This document shows positions 1-5,096 of a stretch of 5,096 nt of DNA, one piece after another. Made by a program: the position numbers and the translations under genes. The stretch spans positions 1 to 5,096 of the forward strand of contig QMQW01000033.1 in the NCBI GenBank assembly GCA_003650625.1, in the 5' to 3' direction. Under the pieces are notes generated by a model that saw only the letters and a program-made list of their open reading frames with translations, made no database searches and was not told the DNA's origin. Position 1 is the stretch's first letter, and every line of letters begins with the position of its first letter. Source of the DNA: Thermoproteota archaeon (GTDB lineage Archaea > Thermoproteota > Methanomethylicia > Culexarchaeales > Culexmicrobiaceae).

Positions 1-963
1 GCAACTTCAAACTACTGGGACTACTCGGAAGAGAAAATCATATGCACAAGCGATGGAACCGAAATTGAAATTAAAAATTCATGGATATTCTTTGGCATAT
101 GGGCATACGCCAGCGAAGCAGGCCTCATACAATCATATAGAGATAGATTCGCAATGCTAGGAGGCTTCGAGGTAACAGAAAAAATGGACGTTCAAGGAAG
201 AAGCGAAAGAGCAGCTGAAAAGGCATTAAATCTACTTAAAGCCAAGCCAGCGCCAGGCGGAAAATTCACAGTAGTTATTGACGGCGTGCTAGCAGGGCTA
301 CTCGCCCACGAAGCGATTGGCCACGCTTCGGAAGCAGACAGCGTATTGAGAGGAATAAGCGTGCTCAGAGGAAAGCTAGGGAAGAAAATAGGATCAAAGT
401 ACGTGACGCTAATAGACGACGCAACAATAACGGGGAGATTTGGAAGCGACTTCTACGACGACGAGGGAGTTAGAGCCCAAAGGAAAGTGCTAATTCAAAA
501 TGGAGTTCTAAAAGGATACCTAACCAATAGGGAAACTGCAGAGAAAATGAACCTACCATTAACTGGAAACGCTAGAGCTCAAGACTACAGACACCCACCG
601 ATAGTTAGAATGACAAACACGTTCTTCCAGCCGGGAGACATGACCTTTGAAGAGCTAATAGAAGACATAAAGTACGGAATATATGCTAAAGGAGGAAGAG
701 GAGGTCAAGTAAGCCCAGCAGAAGGAGTATTTCAATTCGGAGCGCAGGAGGCATACCTAATTAAAAATGGGGAGCTGAAGGAGCAGCTTAGAGACTTCAG
801 CATGAGCGGATTCATACTAGAAACGCTGAAAAACGTGACTGGAGTTGCAAAGGACTTCGAAATCTACCCAAGCTTCTGCGGAAAAGCAGGACAATTAATG
901 AGAAACACTTGCGGAGGACCCCACGTAAGAATTGAAAATATAATTGTAGGAGGTAGAGCGTGA
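1..963 (+). CDS. tldD: TldD zinc metalloprotease subunit, 5' end cut by window
   Basis: This is the catalytic subunit of the TldD/TldE protease, a cytoplasmic zinc enzyme that trims unfolded peptides; in bacteria it matures microcin B17 and degrades the CcdA antitoxin. The frame is open from base 1, so the ATG at 154 is an internal methionine and not the start. The visible 320 residues lack roughly the first 140-150 of a family protein of about 460-480. The zinc motif HEAIGH lies at bases 307-324 (two His ligands and the catalytic Glu) and is followed by the family pattern ASEADSVLRG. The glycine-rich KGGRGGQVSPAEG segment is at about 688-726. A C-terminal CGKAGQ (Cys codon 877-879) matches the place of the third, cysteine, zinc ligand known in the E. 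coli enzyme. The gene overlaps tldE, so the two are surely co-transcribed. The natural substrate in this organism is unknown. The family call is very secure. Confidence 0.95.
   Translation, partial: ATSNYWDYSEEKIICTSDGTEIEIKNSWIFFGIWAYASEAGLIQSYRDRFAMLGGFEVTEKMDVQGRSERAAEKALNLLKAKPAPGGKFTVVIDGVLAGLLAHEAIGHASEADSVLRGISVLRGKLGKKIGSKYVTLIDDATITGRFGSDFYDDEGVRAQRKVLIQNGVLKGYLTNRETAEKMNLPLTGNARAQDYRHPPIVRMTNTFFQPGDMTFEELIEDIKYGIYAKGGRGGQVSPAEGVFQFGAQEAYLIKNGELKEQLRDFSMSGFILETLKNVTGVAKDFEIYPSFCGKAGQLMRNTCGGPHVRIENIIVGGRA
948..954 (+). promoter_or_regulatory. Shine-Dalgarno site for tldE
   Basis: AGGAGGT is a seven-base match to the anti-Shine-Dalgarno end of archaeal 16S rRNA. It lies inside the last codons of tldD, 8 bases before the ATG at 963 and 5 bases before the GTG at 960. 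The 8-base spacing favours ATG 963 as the start. Confidence 0.7.
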
Positions 964-2315
964 TGGAGCTAATTGAAGCCGTAAAATTTGCAGTTGAAAA
1001 AGCACTTAAGTTTGGAGCAAATCAAGCAGACGCATACGCATCAAAAAGGCGCGAAACCTCAATTCAAGCGACAAACGACAAAATTGGAGGAATAAGGGAT
1101 AGAAGAGCTACAAGCGAAACAATTGAAGGCATTGGCGTTAGAGTAGCCGTAGGAAAAAGCGTAGCCTACGCATACACTACCATACTAGAGGAGGAAAGCA
1201 TCCTTCAAGCAATAAAAACCGCAATCAAATTAGCTAAAGTTAAAGAGCCAGATCCAGACTTTAAATCCCTACCGCCAGTTAAGCCTCCAGCTAAAGTTGA
1301 AGGCATATTTGATGAGGCGATAATTACACCGCCAGTAGACGAAGCATTCGAGCAGATAAGAAAAGTTCTAAGCGAAGCAATGGAGGCAAACCCCAACTTC
1401 AACACAGTAATTTCAGGATACTCATTCACATGGGCTGAAAGAGCAATAGCAAACAGCTTAGGAGTCGAAGTTCACTTTAAAGAAAGCATGGCAGGCACAG
1501 GAGTCTACATCATAGGCGAAAGGGAAGGATTGAGAAGCCTAGGTGGAAAAACCGATGAAAGCAGATTCCTCAAGGAAGTAGACATTGAAAAGTGCGCTGA
1601 AGAAGCAGTGAAGTACGCTAAAGTAGGGCTTGAAAAGGCCAAGATAGAAGCAGGAGAAAAAACAGTTATTTTCCAGCCCGAAGCACTATCAAGCTTAATG
1701 CACTACGCATTCATCAATGCAATAAATGCCTACAACGTTCAGGAAGGAAAATCGTACTTGACTGGAAAGCTTGAAACTCAAGTAGCCTCGGAAAAACTCA
1801 CAATAATAGATGATGGAACCACACCTAAAGGATTAAGAACAGCGCCGGTTGATGGAGAAGGAGTGCCAACAAGGAGAAACGTGATAATCGATAAGGGAGT
1901 GCTGAAAAGCTACCTATACGACAGCTACACGGGATTCAAAGAAAATAGGGAAAGCACAGGCAATGCATCAAGGCAGTTTAGAAGCGCAGTGACAGTAGCT
2001 CCAAGAAACCACATCATAAGTGGAGAAGAAGTAAAGCTCGAAGAACTACTTGGAGAAGTGAAGGAAGGCCTACTCGTAAGGGGAGTTATGGGAGCACACA
2101 GCACAAACATAGCGACAGGAGCATTCTCAGTTCTAGCTAATCCAGCATACGTCATCAGAAACGGCGAAATAATGGGTCAAATAAAGGGATGCATGATTGC
2201 AGGGACATTCCAAGAACTACTAATGAAGTATTCAGCCCAAGGAGACGACGTAATTCAAAAAGGCTTCCTGGTAGCACCGTCCATCAAATTCGAAAAAGTG
2301 AGAATAGCACTCTAA
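963..2315 (+). CDS. tldE: TldE (PmbA), non-catalytic partner of TldD
   Basis: This is the second subunit of the TldD/TldE heteromeric protease. In the family it pairs with TldD to form a closed chamber but carries no zinc site. At 450 residues it matches the usual length. The N-terminal domain (about 1-90) includes GGIRDRRATSETIEGIGVRV. A middle domain follows, and the C-terminal domain (about 233-448) carries TIIDDGTTPKGLRTAPVDGEG (split around residues 280-300), GVPTRRNVIIDKGVLKSYLYD and a STGNASR segment. The region equivalent to the TldD active site (about 242-257, LSSLMHYAF...) has no HExxxH, as expected for TldE. I chose ATG 963, which overlaps the tldD stop by one base (TGATG) and has a well-spaced Shine-Dalgarno site; GTG 960 would add a single residue. 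The stop is two bases from the stop of the convergent sua5. The overlap implies translational coupling and matched amounts of both subunits. Confidence 0.95.
   Translation: MELIEAVKFAVEKALKFGANQADAYASKRRETSIQATNDKIGGIRDRRATSETIEGIGVRVAVGKSVAYAYTTILEEESILQAIKTAIKLAKVKEPDPDFKSLPPVKPPAKVEGIFDEAIITPPVDEAFEQIRKVLSEAMEANPNFNTVISGYSFTWAERAIANSLGVEVHFKESMAGTGVYIIGEREGLRSLGGKTDESRFLKEVDIEKCAEEAVKYAKVGLEKAKIEAGEKTVIFQPEALSSLMHYAFINAINAYNVQEGKSYLTGKLETQVASEKLTIIDDGTTPKGLRTAPVDGEGVPTRRNVIIDKGVLKSYLYDSYTGFKENRESTGNASRQFRSAVTVAPRNHIISGEEVKLEELLGEVKEGLLVRGVMGAHSTNIATGAFSVLANPAYVIRNGEIMGQIKGCMIAGTFQELLMKYSAQGDDVIQKGFLVAPSIKFEKVRIAL
2293..2297 (-). terminator. Possible weak T-tract terminator for sua5
   Basis: A run of five T on the - strand lies about 21 bases past the sua5 stop, within the 3' end of tldE, in the context CACTTTTTCG. 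It is short and is the only T-run close behind the gene. It fits archaeal T-tract termination but could well be chance. Confidence 0.18.
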
Positions 2316-2317
2316 AC

Positions 2318-2968
2318 TCAACCACCTTTCTTTATTACCTTAACTCCAACAACATTTTCAATTTCTTCAACACTTATAGCCCCCTCCCTAACAACCACCA
2401 GGGAACTCCCAGTTAAATCCACCACAGTTGATGGAACGCCAATTGGGCACTCACCAGCATCAATAACGAGGTCAACGGCATCACCCAATTGCCTCAAAGC
2501 TTCATGAGCAGTTCTAGGTGCCCTCCCACCAGAAATGTTTGCACTTGTACCTAAAATATATCCATTGCAAAGCTCCGCAAGTTTAACTGCCACCAAGTGA
2601 TTGGGCATTCTAACCCCCAACGAGAACCTGCCGGCAGTCACTTCATTTGGAACGTAGGGCTTCTTGGGCAGAACAATAGTTAATGGGCCCGGCCAAAAAG
2701 ACCTCATCAACCTCAAAGCAAGGTCATTAACATAGACCACTTCCTCAGCAGCCCTAATGCTTGAAACTATAACTGGCATAGGCTTTCCAGATCTCCTTTT
2801 AACAAAAATAGCCTTCTTAACTGCCCTGACATCAAATGGATTTGCACCTAAGCCATAAACAGTGTCCGTTGGGTAAACTATTAGACCTCCAGAAAGAACG
2901 ATGTCTGAAGCTTCAACTAGAATTGATAAGCTAAACGCAGTTGGAGAGATTGTGATAATCCTAACCAT
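2318..2968 (-). CDS. sua5: Short Sua5/YrdC-family threonylcarbamoyl-AMP synthase
   Basis: This cytoplasmic enzyme condenses L-threonine, bicarbonate and ATP to threonylcarbamoyl-AMP, which the Kae1/KEOPS complex then transfers to A37 of ANN-decoding tRNAs (t6A). The 216 residues are one YrdC domain. Visible signatures: YPTDTVYGLG (32-41), the basic patch KRRSGKPMP (57-65), FWPGPLTIVLP (91-101), GVRMPNH (118-124), GTSANISGGRAPRTA (140-154), STVVDLTG (180-187) and VVREGAI (192-198). There is no C-terminal Sua5 domain, so it is the short form; both forms occur in Archaea. The ATG at 2968 is the first possible start after the feoB stop: the 15 codons between contain no ATG, GTG or TTG. No Shine-Dalgarno site precedes it, which suggests a leaderless or near-leaderless transcript. 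It sits 45 bases after feoB but has no known functional tie to iron uptake. The symbol could equally be yrdC or tsaC. Confidence 0.93.
   Translation of the reverse strand: MVRIITISPTAFSLSILVEASDIVLSGGLIVYPTDTVYGLGANPFDVRAVKKAIFVKRRSGKPMPVIVSSIRAAEEVVYVNDLALRLMRSFWPGPLTIVLPKKPYVPNEVTAGRFSLGVRMPNHLVAVKLAELCNGYILGTSANISGGRAPRTAHEALRQLGDAVDLVIDAGECPIGVPSTVVDLTGSSLVVVREGAISVEEIENVVGVKVIKKGG
2326..2367 (+). terminator. Possible T-rich terminator for tldDE
   Basis: Two pyrimidine-rich, T-rich tracts (CTTTCTTTATT at 2326-2336 and a second at about 2354-2367) begin 11 bases after the tldE stop, on its sense strand. Archaeal RNA polymerase can stop at T-rich tracts without a hairpin. They lie inside the 3' end of the opposing sua5 gene, where they encode Lys/Glu/Asn-rich sequence, so the T-richness may simply reflect coding. 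Weak call. Confidence 0.25.
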
Positions 2969-2997
2969 ATCAACAAAACATGAGCTTAAACAAGCCC

Positions 2998-3003
2998 TTA
3001 AAA
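2998..3003 (-). promoter_or_regulatory. Likely TATA box of sua5
   Basis: On the - strand the 45-base feoB-sua5 gap holds TTTTAA within the context AAAAGTTTTAAGGG, with A-rich sequence just upstream as expected for a BRE element. Transcription starting about 25-27 bases downstream of its centre would begin near 2973-2976, only 5-8 bases before the ATG at 2968. That fits the lack of a Shine-Dalgarno site. Similar elements at about 3031-3040 (inside the feoB end) and 2985-2990 fit less well, because they would predict a start about 40 bases upstream or inside the gene. Confidence 0.4.
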
Positions 3004-3013
3004 CTTTTGTAAG

Positions 3014-4987
3014 TTAGCTGAAACCAGCAAGCTTAAAAACTATGTTTGCTGCACCTCCAACAATCAACGCTAAGACAATGCTTACAGCTGAAATTATGGC
3101 AGCCCTCTTCCACCCGAACTCCTTAACTAATGCAGCAATAGTAGCTATGCATGGAACATAAATCATTGTAACCAGCGAAAAAACGACCATTTGACCTCCA
3201 CTTAAAACAGCTCCAAAGTCTTCAATTCCAAAAACCTCCAAGAGCATTATTAGCGTAAGCTCCTTCCTTAAAATTCCAAAAATAAGTGGAACCGCACATT
3301 CAGCAGGCAAGCCAAGCAAACCAGAAATAATTGGACTTGCAATTGAGGATATCGTCCAAATGAAGCCAGTAATCTTGAAAAACTCCAAAACAACGCTTCC
3401 AAGAACAATGAGTGGAAGCGCAACGTAGATGAAATCCTTAGTTCTTACCCACGTCTTAATGATCACAGTTTTAATCATTGGAGCCCTATAGTCGGGTATC
3501 TCCATGATCAATCCAATGGGCTCACCTGGAAGTTTTTTAGTTAAAAAGCGCCCAAGCAAAATAACCAGGATTAAGTCAAAAGCGTAAAGCGAAAGAGCCG
3601 GAAGAAGACCAACATACTTACCCACAAGCCCTAGAATAACCACGGTTCTAGCTGCGCATGGAATTAAAACTACTAGGAAACCAAGAATCAACCGCTCCCT
3701 ATCAGTCTCCATAATTCTACATCCAATGCAAGCGGGGACATTACAGCCATAACCCAACAATAGCGGTATGAAGCCCTTCCCATGAAGGCCAATCTTGTGC
3801 ATCAAGTTGTCCATCAGAAAAGCAGCTCTAGGCAAGTAGCCTGAGTCCTCAAGCAAAGCTAGTAAAATGTAGAAAGTAAGCACATACGGAATTGCTATTG
3901 TAACTCCAGCAATTACGCCGGTGAAAAAGCCATTAATAATTATGTCAGCTACAAGGCTCGAAAAAGAGCTGTAAATTAATGATTCAATTGGAGGCAACAA
4001 TAAATCCTCAATCAAGTATGATAAGAACTCTTCAAGAACAGCGCCCCCCATAAAGACTAATGAAAAGACGGAAATCATAATCGCCAGAAGAATTGGATAC
4101 CCAAAGATTGGGTGCGTAGTTATGTAGTCAAGCCTTTCAGATAACGTAACTTTAGCAACAGCCTCAATCCTCTGCACCTTCGATATCACCCTATTAATTA
4201 TCGAGTACCTCTCGGAAGCAATAATCACAGGCGAAGGCTCACCATGCATCTCCTCAAGCTGGCTAGCAAGCTCATCAGCCAGCAAAAGCACGAGCGACCC
4301 ATTCTCCATGCTTGAAATGCGCCTAACGACCTCCTCATCCTTCTCGAGAAGCTTAACTGCAATCCAACGAGCAGGATAATTTTCACATAATTCTGGAAGG
4401 TTCTCAGCTATAGCTCTAACTAAAACTTGAATTCTCTCCTCAACCTCCCTTCCATACTCAATCTTCATGGGATGAAGCTCCAACTTGCCCTCAACAACAT
4501 CAATGATCGTGGAAAGAAGTCTATCCACTCCATAACCAGTAACAGCTATAGTCGGAATAACAGGAACACCTAAAATCATCTGAAGCAATGAAACATCAAT
4601 TTTAATTCCCTTCTTAGAAGCGACATCCCATAAGTTTAAAGCAATCACAATTGGAGCTTCAAGCTCCAGAAGCTGTATTGTCAAGTACAGGTTTCGCTCC
4701 AGCGCCGAGGCATCAACAATGTTCACAACAACATCCGGCCGCTCAACTGCAATGTAATCCCTAGCAACGATCTCCTCTTGCGAATAAGCTGAAAGCGAAT
4801 AGGTTCCAGGCAGATCGAGCACACAAATCTCATACCCTCTATAGAAAAGCTTGCCCTCAGCCCGCTCAACCGTTTTTCCAGGCCAATTCCCAACAGTTTG
4901 ACTTGCACCAGTAAGTTGATTGAAAATAACGCTCTTACCAACATTTGGATTCCCAGCTAGAGCAACAGTAATTCTCTTGCCAGCCAA
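3014..4987 (-). CDS. feoB: FeoB ferrous iron transporter
   Basis: This inner-membrane Fe(II) uptake protein has an N-terminal GTPase. The G-domain shows G1 GNPNVGKS (12-19), the switch I/G2 region VGNWPGKTVE with Thr39, G3 DLPG (58-61), G4 NLWD (118-121) and a G5-like AVTGYG (148-153). A helical regulatory domain follows at about 165-275. The membrane part runs from about 295 with some eight or more hydrophobic helices and two Gate repeats. Its hallmarks are LPRAAFLMD (385-393), GYGCNVPACIGCRIMETDRE (412-431), LIPCAARTVV (441-450), FGILRKEL (570-577) and YVPCIATIAALVKEFGW (610-626). At 657 residues it has typical archaeal length and is intact. The start is TTG at 4987: GGAGG lies 7 bases upstream, the stop of feoA is 2 bases upstream, and the protein begins just before the G-domain. 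It is co-transcribed with feoA. The extra pore-region cysteines are discussed in the findings. Confidence 0.96.
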   Translation of the reverse strand: MAGKRITVALAGNPNVGKSVIFNQLTGASQTVGNWPGKTVERAEGKLFYRGYEICVLDLPGTYSLSAYSQEEIVARDYIAVERPDVVVNIVDASALERNLYLTIQLLELEAPIVIALNLWDVASKKGIKIDVSLLQMILGVPVIPTIAVTGYGVDRLLSTIIDVVEGKLELHPMKIEYGREVEERIQVLVRAIAENLPELCENYPARWIAVKLLEKDEEVVRRISSMENGSLVLLLADELASQLEEMHGEPSPVIIASERYSIINRVISKVQRIEAVAKVTLSERLDYITTHPIFGYPILLAIMISVFSLVFMGGAVLEEFLSYLIEDLLLPPIESLIYSSFSSLVADIIINGFFTGVIAGVTIAIPYVLTFYILLALLEDSGYLPRAAFLMDNLMHKIGLHGKGFIPLLLGYGCNVPACIGCRIMETDRERLILGFLVVLIPCAARTVVILGLVGKYVGLLPALSLYAFDLILVILLGRFLTKKLPGEPIGLIMEIPDYRAPMIKTVIIKTWVRTKDFIYVALPLIVLGSVVLEFFKITGFIWTISSIASPIISGLLGLPAECAVPLIFGILRKELTLIMLLEVFGIEDFGAVLSGGQMVVFSLVTMIYVPCIATIAALVKEFGWKRAAIISAVSIVLALIVGGAANIVFKLAGFS

Positions 4988-4989
4988 TG

Positions 4990-5096
4990 CTAATCCTCCA
5001 AAACTTTAATGAAAACCCTAGACGCTACACCTCTTCCAAGCGCAACAGAACAACCTCTAACCTGAACTACGATCGGCCCTCCAAAAGGAGCATTCC
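4990..5096 (-). CDS. feoA: FeoA, C-terminal part only (5' end beyond window)
   Basis: FeoA is a small cytoplasmic SH3-like protein that works with FeoB in ferrous iron uptake. Thirty-four residues are visible before the TAG stop at 4992-4990, about half of a normal FeoA of 75-90 residues. They contain the family pattern NAPFGGPIVVQVRG followed by VALGRGVASRVFIKV, matching the C-terminal beta strands with the PFG-PI and VRG signatures. The frame runs open off the right edge, so the start and the promoter of the feo operon are outside the window. Only two bases separate its stop from the feoB start, so the pair is certainly one transcript. The short length leaves slight doubt about which FeoA subtype this is, but the position before feoB makes the call firm. 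Confidence 0.9.
   Translation of the reverse strand, partial: NAPFGGPIVVQVRGCSVALGRGVASRVFIKVLED
4995..4999 (-). promoter_or_regulatory. Shine-Dalgarno site deciding the TTG start of feoB
   Basis: GGAGG on the - strand (CCTCC on +) overlaps the last codons of feoA and is 7 bases from the TTG at 4987-4985. No ATG or GTG sits at a suitable distance, so this site is the main support for the non-ATG start. Confidence 0.7.

Noticed and set aside
154..156. ATG as the start of tldD
   Set aside because: The same frame is open and family-like back to base 1, and a start here would leave only 269 residues, far short of the family length. It is an internal methionine.
960..962. GTG as the start of tldE
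   Set aside because: It would add only one residue and sits 5 bases from the Shine-Dalgarno site; the adjacent ATG at 963 has better spacing and a preferred codon. It cannot be excluded outright.
1205..1429. Open frame on the - strand inside tldE
   Set aside because: It is antisense to a well-conserved domain, has a low-complexity translation, no start signal and no family resemblance.
1925..2155. Open frame on the - strand inside tldE with a Ser-rich translation
   Set aside because: The serine and threonine runs are the antisense of Glu/Gly-rich TldE codons; it has no independent support.
2189..2416. Open frame on the + strand spanning the ends of tldE and sua5
   Set aside because: It lies out of frame in tldE and antisense in sua5, has no recognisable domain or ribosome site, and its Asn/Phe-rich end reflects the opposing gene.
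2970..2981. Three-codon upstream reading frame (ATG TTT TGT TGA) just before sua5 on the - strand
   Set aside because: It lies upstream of the transcription start predicted from the TATA-like element, so it is probably not transcribed, and so short a frame is expected by chance.
3000..3008. AAAA-C-TTTT inverted repeat in the feoB-sua5 gap as an operator
   Set aside because: Four-base A/T arms are expected by chance in AT-rich DNA and overlap the TATA-like element; there is no second copy.
4723..4944. Second open frame on the - strand within the feoB GTPase domain
   Set aside because: It is a shifted frame over the conserved G1-G3 motifs; the real frame is unambiguous.
1..5096. tRNA or other RNA genes, CRISPR repeats, insertion sequences, defence genes
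   Set aside because: Nearly every base lies in one of five well-recognised genes; no repeat arrays, transposase motifs or RNA-like folds were seen on reading both strands.

Overview
The window looks like an ordinary archaeal chromosomal segment of moderate GC content, about 40-45% by eye. It probably comes from a member of the Thermoproteota/TACK group, but that placement is inferred from protein style and promoter layout and is not proven. Evidence for Archaea: the FeoA, FeoB and TldD sequences have archaeal-style motifs, a TATA-like element sits about 30 bases before a gene that lacks a Shine-Dalgarno site, and perfect Shine-Dalgarno sites occur only inside gene clusters.

Left half (1-2315, + strand): a two-gene unit encoding the TldD/TldE (PmbA) protease pair. 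tldD is cut by the left edge but keeps its zinc-protease HEAIGH motif. tldE follows with a stop/start overlap (TGATG), is complete at 450 residues and lacks the zinc motif, as expected for the non-catalytic partner. The two proteins form a peptide-processing protease in other organisms. No substrate peptide gene is visible here.

Right half (2318-5096, - strand): in transcription order, the C-terminal part of feoA (cut by the right edge), feoB (657 residues, TTG start with a strong Shine-Dalgarno site), and a short Sua5/YrdC-family gene. FeoA and FeoB together make the ferrous iron uptake system. Sua5/YrdC makes the threonylcarbamoyl-adenylate used for the t6A modification of tRNA. The Sua5 gene has its own likely promoter in the 45-base gap after feoB, so it may be transcribed separately.

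The two groups converge tail to tail with only two bases between the stop codons of tldE and sua5. Coding density is near total and no gene-free stretch exceeds 50 bases. I found no RNA gene, mobile element, CRISPR array or defence locus. I see no evidence of a previously undescribed system. The most useful second looks are the cysteine-rich pore motif of this FeoB, the strand-dependent third-codon-position bias, and the compact 3' ends.
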